64,000 nt of DNA from NCBI RefSeq assembly GCF_035552695.1, contig NZ_DASZKT010000216.1, positions 1-64,000 of the forward strand. The letters run 5' to 3'. Positions within the stretch are counted from its first letter, which is position 1, and each line of letters starts with the position of its first letter. This document shows positions 8,401 through 18,102 of this stretch, piece after piece. The stretch comes from Actinospica sp035552695 (lineage in GTDB: Bacteria; Actinomycetota; Actinomycetes; Streptomycetales; Catenulisporaceae). The notes under the pieces were generated by a model. It ran no database searches, had not been told where the DNA came from, and saw only the letters and a list, made by a program, of their open reading frames with translations. The position numbers and the translations under genes are program-made.

Positions 8401-9444
8401 TCACGGCGCGACCCCGACCGTGCTCAGGCCGGCGCCCTCGGGCAGGCCGAGCGCGAGGTTCATGCACTGCACCGCGCCACCCGCGGTGCCCTTCGCCAGG
8501 TTGTCCCCCGCGCCGACGACGACGATCCGCCCGGCCGCCTCGTCGAGCGCGACCTGGAGGTGGACCGAATTCGAGCCGAGCACGGACGCGGTCTGCGGCC
8601 AGTTGCCCTCGGGCAGCAGAGTGACGAACGGCTCGTCCGCATACGCCTTCTCATACGCGGCGCGCAGGTCGGCGACCGTCACGCCGGGCTTCGCGGGGGC
8701 CGTGCACGAAGCGAGGATGCCACGGGACATCGGCACCAGAACGGGCGTGAAGGAGACCCTGACCTGCTCCCCGGCGGCCTTGCCGAGGTTCTGCACGATC
8801 TCCGGGGTGTGCCGGTGCGCGCCGCCCACGCCGTAGGCCGAGGCGTTGCCCATCACCTCGGAGCCGAGCAGGTTGGGCTTGAGGCTCCTGCCCGCGCCGG
8901 AGGTGCCGGTCGCGGCGGTGATCACGACCTCGGGTTCGGCGAGACCCGCGGCGAGCGCCGGATAGAGCGACAGGGTGCTGACGGTCGGAAAGCAGCCGGG
9001 CACCGCGACCCGCTTCGTGCCGCGCAGCACGTCCCGCGCGCCGGGCAGCTCGGGCAGCCCGTACGGCCAGGTCCCGGCGTGCTCGGAGCCGTAGAAGCGC
9101 TGCCAGGCCTCGGCCTGCTCCAGCCGGAAATCCGCGCCGCAGTCGATGACCAGCACCTCCGGCCCGAGCTCCTCGGCGACCTGGCCCGACTGGCCGTGCG
9201 GCAGCGCGAGGAACACGACGTCATGCCCGGCCAGGGTCTCCCGGCTGGTGGCCGCCAGCACGCGATCATGCAGCGGGACGAGGTGCGGCTGGTGCTCGAC
9301 CAGCAGCGAGCCCGCGTTCTTGCCCGCGGTCAAGGTGCCCAGCTCGGCCCGGCCGTCAAGCACGGCGGGGTGCGCGAGCAGGAGCCGGAGGATCTCCCCG
9401 CCCGCGTAGCCGGTCGCCCCGGCCACCGCGATCCGAATCGTCAT
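8401..9444 (-). CDS. argC: N-acetyl-gamma-glutamyl-phosphate reductase
   Basis: NADPH-dependent reductase, first gene of the arginine operon, 347 residues. The N-terminal Rossmann motif is VAGATGYAGGE and the catalytic cysteine is in VPGCFPT (about residue 151). The upstream 36 bases hold a candidate arginine operator that reaches the start codon. No clear Shine-Dalgarno is visible, so the mRNA may be very short-leadered or leaderless. Confidence 0.97.
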   Translation of the reverse strand: MTIRIAVAGATGYAGGEILRLLLAHPAVLDGRAELGTLTAGKNAGSLLVEHQPHLVPLHDRVLAATSRETLAGHDVVFLALPHGQSGQVAEELGPEVLVIDCGADFRLEQAEAWQRFYGSEHAGTWPYGLPELPGARDVLRGTKRVAVPGCFPTVSTLSLYPALAAGLAEPEVVITAATGTSGAGRSLKPNLLGSEVMGNASAYGVGGAHRHTPEIVQNLGKAAGEQVRVSFTPVLVPMSRGILASCTAPAKPGVTVADLRAAYEKAYADEPFVTLLPEGNWPQTASVLGSNSVHLQVALDEAAGRIVVVGAGDNLAKGTAGGAVQCMNLALGLPEGAGLSTVGVAP

Positions 9445-9480
9445 GGCATGAGAATACAGAAAAACGGAAGACTATGCCAT
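9443..9480 (-). promoter_or_regulatory. Candidate ARG operator at argC
   Basis: On the minus strand ATGGCAT (9474-9480) and ATGCCAT (9443-9449) form a perfect 7 bp inverted repeat enclosing the AT-rich core. Within it, TCTGTATTCTCATGCCAT matches the 18-base ARG box (wNTGAATwwwwATTCANw) at about 8 of 12 fixed positions. Its place right at the argC start fits autorepression by the argR product encoded in the same operon. The match is partial, so it is a candidate only. Confidence 0.45.
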
Positions 9481-9525
9481 GGGCCACGCGAGACGGGCGT
9501 TTCTTGCACTCACACACTCACATGC

Positions 9526-9969
9526 TCACGCGGAGCGGGGTGCGGTTGAGCGCAGCTGCGTGATTCCGAAGTCCAGGGCGGCGCGGAGATGAACGGACTG
9601 CCCGGTCGAGAGCAGGAGCGACACGCCTCCCTGGATCCCGGCGAGCAATGCGGCGGCAGCCTGCTCGACGTCGAGCTGCGCGCCGATCAGGCCTCGGTCC
9701 TGCAGCGCCTGGATCCCGACGGCCAGGCTCTGCTGCCACTGGCGCATCAGTTCGACGACAATCGCTCGCGCTCCCGGCGTTGAACGCCCGATGTACTGGA
9801 ACAGCGACCCCATCGGGCACTGGTCGCCCTGCGTCTCGTACCGCGCCACGACCGTGTCACGCCAGCGGTACCAGGCCTGCCATGAGTCCAGACGGCCCAG
9901 ATATGGCTGCTGGTCGGCCAAGACGCGATCCGCCTCGTACTGCGCCACCGCGAGCAGCAACTGGTCTAC
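9526..9969 (-). pseudogene. TetR-family regulator, C-terminal domain only
   Basis: The reading frame encodes about 145 residues resembling the ligand-binding half of TetR/AcrR regulators (ending in LLLSTGQSVHLRAALDFGITQLR). The homologous frame runs VDQLLLAVAQYEADR back to an in-frame TGA at 9970-9972, exactly where the DNA-binding domain should join. No helix-turn-helix sequence is recognisable in any minus-strand frame up to about 10100. The only start would be TTG at 9960. It is best read as a regulator that has lost its DNA-binding half; a functional stand-alone domain is less likely. Confidence 0.6.
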
Positions 9970-10068
9970 TCAACCACGGCTCACGCTGTGGGCCAACGAG
10001 AATTCCGGTGCGGCGCCCGGAAAATAAATCCCGCGCGAATTCCGGAATCGCACGCTACCTTGGCCGGT

Positions 10069-10368
10069 ATGAGTGCGCTGAGACGAGCGTCCCGCCATCC
10101 GGGCGCCGGTGCTTCGGCCGGGTTCGAACGCAGCCGCGTTTCGGCGGCCGGCGCCGGAATCGGGCTCGCGCCGGGGCTGAACGAGCCGGCCGGGTTCGCG
10201 GTCGACCTCGAGGTGGTGCTCGCGGGGGTACCGCGCCGTGCCCTGCCTGTCGAGCCGTGCCGCCCCGGGCCGCACGCGCGCCGGGCACGGGGAAGGTGGC
10301 CGCGCACCCGGTTCCACCTGCCCAGCGCCGCCAAGGTCTGGGTCAGAGACAAGGGCAGGCGGCGCTGA
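10069..10368 (+). CDS. Hypothetical small protein
   Basis: A 99-residue basic ORF with high third-position GC. TACCTT (10056-10061) stands 7 bases before the ATG, as in a leaderless -10. The product has no family I recognise. The first third is Ala/Gly/Arg-rich; the end is strongly basic (HLPSAAKVWVRDKGRRR). It runs convergently into the ABC-F gene, 32 bases away. Chance ORFs are common at this GC, so it may not be real. Confidence 0.3.
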   Translation: MSALRRASRHPGAGASAGFERSRVSAAGAGIGLAPGLNEPAGFAVDLEVVLAGVPRRALPVEPCRPGPHARRARGRWPRTRFHLPSAAKVWVRDKGRRR

Positions 10369-10400
10369 CACGTACCGGCGGCGCTGCGCGGTGAGCGCGA

Positions 10401-12002
10401 TCAGTCCTCGTCGAGCCTGCCGTCGGCCACCCGCCAATGCGTCTTGAAGCCGATGGCGTCGGCGAAGTAGCGGTCGTGCGTGACGGAGACGATCGTGCCG
10501 GTGAACGCGGTGAGAGCACGCTCGATGACGTCCAGCGAGTCGAAGTCGAGGTAGTTCGTCGGCTCGTCGAGCAGCAGGACGCGCGCTCCCTGGTTGACCA
10601 CGATCGCCAGCAGCAGTCTCCGCAGTTCGCCCGCGCTCAGGGTGCGTAGCGGGGCGTGCCACTGATCCTCGGCGAAGAGATACCCCGTCAGGATCTGCTC
10701 GGCGTCCTCGGGGTAGATGGGGACCCTCGATCGGAAGTAGTCGATCACGGCCGTGTCGAGACGCAGGTGGTCGTGGGTCTGCGGGAGAACGCCGGCCTCC
10801 GGCAGGCGGGCGGCGATCTCGTTCAGCAGTGAGGACTTTCCGGCGCCGTTGGGGCCGGTGATCAGGACCCTGCCTCCGGTGCGGATATCGAGCGAGGGGA
10901 CGGTGAACAGGGTGCGGGGGCCCGCGGTGACCGCGAGGTCGGTGGCCTGTAGGACGAATTCGTGGCGTGGCTTCTTGGTCTTGGCGAACGCGAGGGTGAG
11001 CGTCGGGCGGGTCTGCGGCTCGGCGATCCAGCGGGCCGACTGCAGTTCGCGCTCCAGCCGCCGCTCCCTTACCTTCGCCTTCTTCGCGACCTTCTTGGCG
11101 ATGCGGCGCCAGTGGTCGTGCGTCGTCGCGGTCTCGGTGGCCAACGCGTGGCCCTTCGTCGCCTCGATGTCGGCGGCCAGCCGCGCGCGCTGCTTCTCCT
11201 GTGCTTCGTAGTCGAGCAGTAGTTTCTGCCAGCGCGCCTGCTTCTCGGCCTTGTACGCCGTGTATCCGCCCTCGTATTCCTGCAGCTCGTCGTGGATGCC
11301 GTCGAGCTCGATCACGCGGTTCGCCATGCGGTCGAGGAACGCGCGGTCGTGGCTGATGACGAGGATGCCGCCGGTGAATCGGGCGAGGAAGTCGGCGAGC
11401 CAGTCGATCGCGTCGGCGTCGAGGTGGTTCGTCGGCTCGTCGAGCAGCAGGACGGTCGGATCGGCGAGGAGAACGCGAGCGAGCATGAGTCGTGCCTGCT
11501 CGCCGCCGCTGACCTGCGCGAGCTTGGCGTCATCCGGCAAGTGGGCGACGTCGAGACGGTGGCGCACGTCGGCCACGCGCGCCTCGGCCGTCCAGCCGTC
11601 GAGGGCTTCGAAGCGCTCGAGGAGCGTTCCGTATTCACCGAGGGCACTCGTGTCGCCGTCGGAGAGGCGGGATTCGAGCTCGCGCAGCCGGGACTCGATG
11701 TCGAAGGTCTCGGCGAGGGCGGAGCGGACGAAGCCGCCGACCGTCTCGGCGGGGTCCGGGACCTGCTGGGCGAAGTAGCCGAGACGGGCGTTCGGGCCGA
11801 GCTCCACGCGGCCCTCGGTGGCCGCGAGCCGTCCGGCGAGGATCTTCAGCAGCGTGGACTTGCCGACGCCGTTCGGGCCGACGAGCGCGACCCGGTCGCC
11901 CGCGCCGAGGGCTAGGGACAGGCCGTCGAACAGCGGTTCAGCGTGGAAGGCGAGCGAAAGGCCGGTGGCCTTGAGGTACGAGAGTTGCGATGCGGCATGC
12001 AA
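10401..12002 (-). CDS. ABC-F family ATPase
   Basis: Soluble protein with two ABC domains and no membrane segment, the ABC-F layout, so it probably acts on the ribosome. Walker A motifs are GPNGVGKST and GPNGAGKSS, signatures SGGEQARL and SAGELRR, Walker B LLLDEPTNHLD and LLLDEPTNYLD. The linker between them is long and basic (KKVAKKAKVRERRLER), as in ribosome-protection or housekeeping ABC-F factors. The TTG at 12002 is preferred because GGAG stands 7 bases before it; the frame is open to a GTG at 12053. Part of its 5' end overlaps another ORF (11938-12063). The substrate drug, if any, is unknown. Confidence 0.88.
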   Translation of the reverse strand: MHAASQLSYLKATGLSLAFHAEPLFDGLSLALGAGDRVALVGPNGVGKSTLLKILAGRLAATEGRVELGPNARLGYFAQQVPDPAETVGGFVRSALAETFDIESRLRELESRLSDGDTSALGEYGTLLERFEALDGWTAEARVADVRHRLDVAHLPDDAKLAQVSGGEQARLMLARVLLADPTVLLLDEPTNHLDADAIDWLADFLARFTGGILVISHDRAFLDRMANRVIELDGIHDELQEYEGGYTAYKAEKQARWQKLLLDYEAQEKQRARLAADIEATKGHALATETATTHDHWRRIAKKVAKKAKVRERRLERELQSARWIAEPQTRPTLTLAFAKTKKPRHEFVLQATDLAVTAGPRTLFTVPSLDIRTGGRVLITGPNGAGKSSLLNEIAARLPEAGVLPQTHDHLRLDTAVIDYFRSRVPIYPEDAEQILTGYLFAEDQWHAPLRTLSAGELRRLLLAIVVNQGARVLLLDEPTNYLDFDSLDVIERALTAFTGTIVSVTHDRYFADAIGFKTHWRVADGRLDED

Positions 12003-12063
12003 GGTGGGCTCCGTGGTCGTGAGAGGTCGAGGTGGAAACGCGACTCGTCTCACGAATCAGCAC
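11938..12063 (-). CDS. Upstream (leader) ORF of the ABC-F gene
   Basis: A 41-codon ORF with GTG start and an excellent AAGGAG seven bases before it. It ends 65 bases inside the ABC-F gene, in another frame, and carries the internal sequence STSTSHDHGAHLACRIATL. The ABC-F gene has only a weaker GGAG before a TTG start. Placement of a well-initiated short ORF across the start of an antibiotic-type ABC-F gene resembles leader-peptide control by ribosome stalling. Function is inferred; the ORF and its ribosome site are seen. Confidence 0.5.
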   Translation of the reverse strand: MLIRETSRVSTSTSHDHGAHLACRIATLVPQGHRPFARLPR

Positions 12064-12104
12064 TACGGAGCTCCTTGGGCAGGCAACAGGTACAGAAAGC
12101 AGAG

Positions 12105-12129
12105 TGCCCGGGCCGCGCTGGCCCGGGCA
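12105..12129 (-). terminator. Hairpin between pheT and the ABC-F leader
   Basis: A perfect 10 bp GC stem, TGCCCGGGCC (12105-12114) and GGCCCGGGCA (12120-12129), lies 42 bases past the pheT stop and 42 bases before the leader ORF. On the minus strand it is followed by CTCTGCTTTCT. It can end the pheST transcript and may also serve as an attenuator for the ABC-F gene. Confidence 0.65.
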
Positions 12130-12170
12130 ACTCATTTTCTGATCTGCGGTGATCCGCGGTGGAGCGGCGA

Positions 12171-14645
12171 TCAGCCGCGCAGCGCGGCGCCGGTGTGGCG
12201 CGTGGCCGAGGCGACCGCGGCGTCGCGGACGGCCGCGACCTCGTCGGCCTTGAGCGTGCGGTCGGTGGCGCGCAGCCGGAGCGAGAACGCGAGGGACTTG
12301 GTGCCCTCCTGGACCCGCTCGCCCTCGTACACGTCGAACAGGCGCACCGACTCCAGCAGCGGGCCCGCCCCTTCGACCAGCGCCGATTCCACGTCGGCCG
12401 CCGGGACCTCGCGGGAGACCACGAGCGCGACGTCCACCGCCGCGACCGGGAACGCGGAGACCTCCGGGCCGCGCACGTTGACCTCGGTCTCCGGCGTCAG
12501 CGCGTCGAGGTTGAGCTCCATCGCGCAGGTGCGCGGCGGCAGCCCGAGCGCCTCGAGGACCTTCGGGTGCAGCTCGCCGGCGTAGCCGACGATGCGCTCG
12601 TCCAGCGAGAGCACCGCGCAGCGGCCCGGGTGCCAGGGCTCGTACTGCTCCTGGTCCACCGTCAGCTCGGCACCGCAGGCCGCGGCGACCGTGCGGGCCG
12701 CCTCGATCGCGTCGGCCCAGGTCGCCTCGCGGCCCCCGCCCCACCAGCCGGCGCGCTCCCAGGTGCCGGTGAGCACGGCGGCGACGTGCCGCGGCTGGTC
12801 CGGCAGCGCTGCCTCGAGCGCGGCCAGCTCCTCGCCTGAAGGACGGCGGTCCACCGGCAGCCGCGGCGGGGCCGTGGCGCCCGGGCGCGGCTGGTAGACC
12901 AGGCCGGTCTCGAACAGCGCGACGTCCGAGAAGCCGCGGCCCACGTTGCGCCGCAGCGTCGCGAACAGGCCTGGCAGCAGCGTGGTACGCAGCAGCGGGT
13001 GCTCGTCCGAGATCGGGTTCACGACCGTCAGGGCGCTGCGTCGGGCGTCGTCCTCGGGCACCCCCATCGCGTCCAGTTCGGCCTTGCCGACGAACGGGTA
13101 GTTCAGCACCTCGACGTAGCCCGCGTCGGCCAGCGCGCGGCCGACCCGGCGGTGCAGCCGCTGACGCAGCGTCAGGCCACGGCCGCGCGGGGCGGTCGGC
13201 AGCCGCGACGGGATCCGGTCGTAGCCCTCGAGCCGGATGACCTCCTCGGCCAGGTCGTTCGGGTCGGTCAGGTCCGGCCGCCAGGACGGCGGAGTCACCG
13301 AGAGCTGGTCCGAGCCCTCGACCGTGCAGCCGACCTCCTGGAGGCGGCGCACGACGGCGCTGCGCCCGTATTCGAGCCCGGCGACGCGACCCGGGAGCCC
13401 CGCGTCGATCACGATCGGCGCGGACGGATGCGGCCGCGTCGAGGCGACCGTGACCTCCGGGTCCGCCTCGGCGTGCCCGAGCAGCACCAGCAGGTCCACG
13501 GCGCGCTGGGCCGCGGCGGCCGCCGCGTTCGGGTCCACCGCCCGCTCGAAGCGGCGGGAGGCCTCGGACGGCAGCTTGTGCCGGCGGGCGGTGCGCGCGA
13601 TCGTCGCCGGGGCGAAGTGCGCGGCCTCGATCAGCACGTCGACGGTGCCCTCGTGCACCTCGGTGGAGGCGCCGCCCATCACGCCGGCGAGGCCGATCGG
13701 CCCGGACTCGTCGGTGATGAGCAGGTCCGCGGGGTTCAGCTCACGCTCGGCGGCGTCCAGCGTGGTCAGCTTCTCCCCCGCCGCGGCGCGCCGCACCGTG
13801 ATCCCGCCGGTCAGCCGGTGCAGGTCGTAGGCGTGCAGCGGCTGGCCGATCTCGATCATCACGTAGTTCGTGATGTCCACGATCAGCGAGATCGGACGCA
13901 TCCCGGCGAGCTGGATCCGCCGCTGCATCCACAGCGGACTGGTGGCCAGCGGGTCGATGCCGCGCACGATCCGGGCGACGAAGCGGTCGCAGCCGGTCGG
14001 GTCGGCGAGCGTGACCGGGAAGCCGTCGCTCGTCGGCGCGGGGGTGTCGAGCAGCGCCGGGTCGCGCAGCGTCATACCGTAGGCGATCGCGGTCTCCCGG
14101 GCCATGCCGCGCATGGACAGGCAGTAGCCGCGGTCCGTGGTCACGGCGATGTCCAGCACCTCGTCGCGGATGCCGAGCAGCTCGATCGCGTCCGCGCCGA
14201 CGGTGACGTCGGAGGGCAGCACGATGATGCCGGTGTGGTCCTCGCCGAGGCCGAGTTCGCGGGCCGAGCAGATCATGCCGTCGGACACGTGGTCGTAGGT
14301 CTTGCGCGCGGCGATCTTGAAGTCACCGGGCAGCACCGCACCGGGCAGCGCGGCGACGATCTTGTCGCCGGCCTTGAAGTTCCGTGCGCCGCAGACGATG
14401 CCGCGCACGCCGCCCTGCTCGGGGCCGACCTCGACCTGGCAGTAGCGGATCGGCTTCTTGAAGCCGGTCAGCTCCTCGATCTCCAGGACCCGGCCGACGA
14501 CGAGCGGCCCGGTCAGCCCGGCGCCGGACTGGTGCACCGTCTCGACCTCGAAGCCGATCGGGATCAGCCGCTCTGCCAGCTCGCGGCCGGAGACCTCGGC
14601 GGGCAGGTCGACGTACTCGCGCAGCCAGGAAAGGGGGACGCGCAT
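12171..14645 (-). CDS. pheT: Phenylalanyl-tRNA synthetase beta subunit
   Basis: Large subunit (824 residues) of the alpha2-beta2 enzyme that charges tRNA-Phe. It begins with the typical MRVPLSWLREYVDLP, then the tRNA-binding (EMAP-like) domain, B3/B4 editing region, B5, the catalytic-like fold, and a C-terminal ferredoxin-like anticodon-binding domain. ATG and the pheS stop share one base (TGATG), so translation is coupled. Confidence 0.97.
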   Translation of the reverse strand: MRVPLSWLREYVDLPAEVSGRELAERLIPIGFEVETVHQSGAGLTGPLVVGRVLEIEELTGFKKPIRYCQVEVGPEQGGVRGIVCGARNFKAGDKIVAALPGAVLPGDFKIAARKTYDHVSDGMICSARELGLGEDHTGIIVLPSDVTVGADAIELLGIRDEVLDIAVTTDRGYCLSMRGMARETAIAYGMTLRDPALLDTPAPTSDGFPVTLADPTGCDRFVARIVRGIDPLATSPLWMQRRIQLAGMRPISLIVDITNYVMIEIGQPLHAYDLHRLTGGITVRRAAAGEKLTTLDAAERELNPADLLITDESGPIGLAGVMGGASTEVHEGTVDVLIEAAHFAPATIARTARRHKLPSEASRRFERAVDPNAAAAAAQRAVDLLVLLGHAEADPEVTVASTRPHPSAPIVIDAGLPGRVAGLEYGRSAVVRRLQEVGCTVEGSDQLSVTPPSWRPDLTDPNDLAEEVIRLEGYDRIPSRLPTAPRGRGLTLRQRLHRRVGRALADAGYVEVLNYPFVGKAELDAMGVPEDDARRSALTVVNPISDEHPLLRTTLLPGLFATLRRNVGRGFSDVALFETGLVYQPRPGATAPPRLPVDRRPSGEELAALEAALPDQPRHVAAVLTGTWERAGWWGGGREATWADAIEAARTVAAACGAELTVDQEQYEPWHPGRCAVLSLDERIVGYAGELHPKVLEALGLPPRTCAMELNLDALTPETEVNVRGPEVSAFPVAAVDVALVVSREVPAADVESALVEGAGPLLESVRLFDVYEGERVQEGTKSLAFSLRLRATDRTLKADEVAAVRDAAVASATRHTGAALRG

Positions 14646-15781
14646 CAGATTTCCACTCCGAACGGGAGGGTGAAGCGGACGTCACCCTCGACGATGTCGT
14701 GCATGTCCGCGATGCCGTGCCGGAACATCAGGGTCCGCTCGAGACCGATGCCGAACGCGAAGCCGCTGTACCGGTTCGGGTCGATGCCCGCGGACACCAG
14801 CACCCGCGGGTTGACCACGCCGCAGCCGCCGAGCTCGATCCAGCCCTCGGAGGAACAGGTGCGGCAGGGGTTGTCCGGGTCGCCGACGGACGCGCCGTGG
14901 CAGACGAAGCACTGCATGTCGAGCTCGGCGCTCGGCTCGGTGAACGGGAAGTAGTTCGGGCGCAGCCGGGACTTCAGATCGGCGCCGAACATCTCCTGCA
15001 CGAAGTAGTCCAGGGTGCCCTTGAGGTCGGCCATGCCGATGCCCTCGTCCACGACCAGGCCCTCGATCTGGTTGAAGACCGGGGTGTGCGTGGCGTCCAG
15101 GGCGTCGGTGCGGAAGGTGCGGCCGATGGCGACCATGTGCAGCGGCGGCTGCCGCCTGAGCATCGTGCGGATCTGCACCGGGGAGGTCTGGGTGCGCAGG
15201 ATCAGCGAGTCGCGGCCGTCGTCCTCGTCCGGGTCGTAGCCCGGGGTGTCGATGAAGAATGTGTCCTGCGGACTGCGCGCCGGGTGGTCCCTGGAGATGT
15301 TCAGGGCGTCGAAGTTCATCCACTCGGCCTCGACCTCCGGACCGTCGTTGACCTCCCAGCCGAGGGCGCCGAAGACCTCTGCGACGCGCTCGGTGAGGGT
15401 GGTCAGCGGGTGCCGGCCGCCGCGCGGCGTGCGGTCCCAGGGCAGCGTGACGTCGACGGACTCCTCGACGAGCACCCGGGTGTCGCGCTCGGCCTCGAGC
15501 TCGGCGCGGCGTGCGACGACGGCCTTGGACACGGCGGCGCGGGCCTGGCCGACCCGCTTGCCCGCGTCGGCCTTCGCGGCCGGGGGCAGCGCGCCGATCT
15601 CGCGGTTGGCCAGCGCCAGCGGCGAGCGGTCCTTCGCGTGGGCGATCTCCGCCTCGTGCAGGGCGTCGAGATCGGCGGCCGCGGCGACGGCGGCCAGTGC
15701 CTCGTCCCGGGCGCGCTCGACGGCCTCGGGCTTGAGCACTTCGACCTCCACCGGGTCGTAGGTCTTATTCGGTGCGGACAT
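14645..15781 (-). CDS. pheS: Phenylalanyl-tRNA synthetase alpha subunit
   Basis: Catalytic subunit, 378 residues from the ATG at 15781, chosen because GGAAGAAGAG lies about 10 bases upstream; the frame is open 10 codons further. An N-terminal coiled coil (about residues 15-95) is followed by class II motifs: motif 2 in IGRTFRTDALDATH and motif 3 in FAFGIGLERTLM. The cysteine cluster CFVCHG...CRTC near residue 290 is usual for PheS. Confidence 0.97.
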   Translation of the reverse strand: MSAPNKTYDPVEVEVLKPEAVERARDEALAAVAAAADLDALHEAEIAHAKDRSPLALANREIGALPPAAKADAGKRVGQARAAVSKAVVARRAELEAERDTRVLVEESVDVTLPWDRTPRGGRHPLTTLTERVAEVFGALGWEVNDGPEVEAEWMNFDALNISRDHPARSPQDTFFIDTPGYDPDEDDGRDSLILRTQTSPVQIRTMLRRQPPLHMVAIGRTFRTDALDATHTPVFNQIEGLVVDEGIGMADLKGTLDYFVQEMFGADLKSRLRPNYFPFTEPSAELDMQCFVCHGASVGDPDNPCRTCSSEGWIELGGCGVVNPRVLVSAGIDPNRYSGFAFGIGLERTLMFRHGIADMHDIVEGDVRFTLPFGVEI

Positions 15782-15872
15782 GGGGTTCGGCTCTTCTTCC
15801 GCTACTTCCACGCCATCGCGGCGTGCGGTCTCTTCTCGGCGGGCGCCCCAATCCTAACGGGCGCGGGCCGAC

Positions 15873-15897
15873 GGGCAGGCGGGAACGCCCGCTGCCC
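15873..15897. terminator. Hairpin between the PAS kinase and pheS
   Basis: GGGCAG and CTGCCC pair around an inner CGGG/CCCG stem with loop AACG and one bulged base. It lies 24 bases after the kinase stop and about 90 bases before pheS, so it probably ends the kinase transcript. Confidence 0.5.
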
Positions 15898-15920
15898 GGA
15901 CCGGCGATGACGACAGCCGG

Positions 15921-17009
15921 TCAGGCAGCAGGCATCGTAAATCGGAAGCGGGCGCCGCCGCCGGGGGCCCGGCCGACCGTGATGCTGCCGCCGTGCGCCT
16001 CGACGATGCCCTTGACGATGTAGAGGCCGAGGCCCGTGCCGCCGCGCCGGTTGCCGCGCCAGAAGCGGGTGAAGACGCGGCCGAGCATGGCCTCGGGGAT
16101 GCCGGGGCCCTCGTCGTCCACGGTCATCGCGATCATGGGCGGGCCCTCTCCCTTCCGCTCGTCGTCCTCGGGCTCGGTCAGCTCCTTGAAGGAGATGGTG
16201 ACACGGCCCTCGCCGTGCCGCACCGCGTTTTCCAGCAGGTTGGCCACCACCTGCCGCAGCTTGTCCGGGTCGGCCCAGACCGCCGGCAGGTCAATCGATT
16301 GTACGTCGAAGCGCTCGGCCGACTGGCCCGCCGCGATCATCCCCGCGACCTGCTCCGTCACCAGGTCCGCCAGATCGATGGGATAGCAGCCGAGCTGCAG
16401 ACGGCCGGAGTCGATGCGCGCGATGTCGAGCAGTTCGGCGATCAGCCGGGTGACGCGGTCGGCGTCGGCGTCCACCGTCTCCAGCATGAGCTTGCGCTGG
16501 TCGTCGGTGAAGCGCTCCCACTTGGCGAGCAGCGTCGCCGTGAAGCCCTTGACGCTGGTGAGCGGGGAGCGCAGCTCGTGCGCCACGGTGGCGATGAGGT
16601 CCGCGTGCCGACGCTCGACGCGGGCGCGGGCCGAGGTGTCGCGCAGCCCGATGACGACCCGCGCGATCGGGCCGCCGCCGTGTTCCCGCACGTAGCGCGC
16701 GGTGACCAGCACGTCCCGGCCGTCCGGCAGCAGCAACCGCGTCTCCGGCTGGCCGGTGCGGATGGCGAGGCCGCCGTAGGGGTCGGTGCAGGCCCACCAG
16801 AGCCGGCCCTCCAGATCGAGCAGCGGCAGCGCCTCGTCGAGCTGGCGGCCGAGCGCGCCGGCCGCGGGCAGTTCGGTGATGCGCTCGGCGGCGCGGTTGA
16901 AGACCACGACGAGGCCCTCCGCGTCCGTGATGACCACACCGTCCGGCAGATCGTCATAGTGCGGCCCGAACGCGGCGTCGTCCGGTACCTGCGAATCTCT
17001 CGAATCCAA
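15921..17009 (-). CDS. Cytoplasmic PAS-domain sensor histidine kinase
   Basis: 362 residues with no membrane segment. Residues 15-130 look like a PAS domain, then HisKA with the phospho-accepting histidine in VAHELRSPLTS, then HATPase with the N box LLENAVRHG and G boxes DDEGPGIP and GTGLGLYIV. No response regulator is adjacent, so its partner is unknown. A kinase at this place, next to pheS, is conserved in streptomycetes. The signal it senses cannot be told. Confidence 0.92.
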   Translation of the reverse strand: MDSRDSQVPDDAAFGPHYDDLPDGVVITDAEGLVVVFNRAAERITELPAAGALGRQLDEALPLLDLEGRLWWACTDPYGGLAIRTGQPETRLLLPDGRDVLVTARYVREHGGGPIARVVIGLRDTSARARVERRHADLIATVAHELRSPLTSVKGFTATLLAKWERFTDDQRKLMLETVDADADRVTRLIAELLDIARIDSGRLQLGCYPIDLADLVTEQVAGMIAAGQSAERFDVQSIDLPAVWADPDKLRQVVANLLENAVRHGEGRVTISFKELTEPEDDERKGEGPPMIAMTVDDEGPGIPEAMLGRVFTRFWRGNRRGGTGLGLYIVKGIVEAHGGSITVGRAPGGGARFRFTMPAA

Positions 17010-17227
17010 CTGGACCTGAGTCCTCTCCCTGACCGCTCATGTCCGTCTGTGCCTGTACACGAAGCCTTGGACACCGGGCGACCGCCGTGACCGGTCCCAT
17101 TCTGCCTCGCTGACACCCCATCATTCCCGCTGCCGCCACCGTAGCGCCAGCCTTGGCGGACATACGCCCCTGTCTTCGGACGTCTAGGTGCGGGAATGGA
17201 GCGCGGCGCAGTTCAGGGTGAGGAAGA

Positions 17228-18058
<831 letters not shown>

Positions 18059-18102
18059 CCGGGATTCGCTTCGGGGTTCGTCGGCCGCGGTGGCAGAGCC
18101 AC

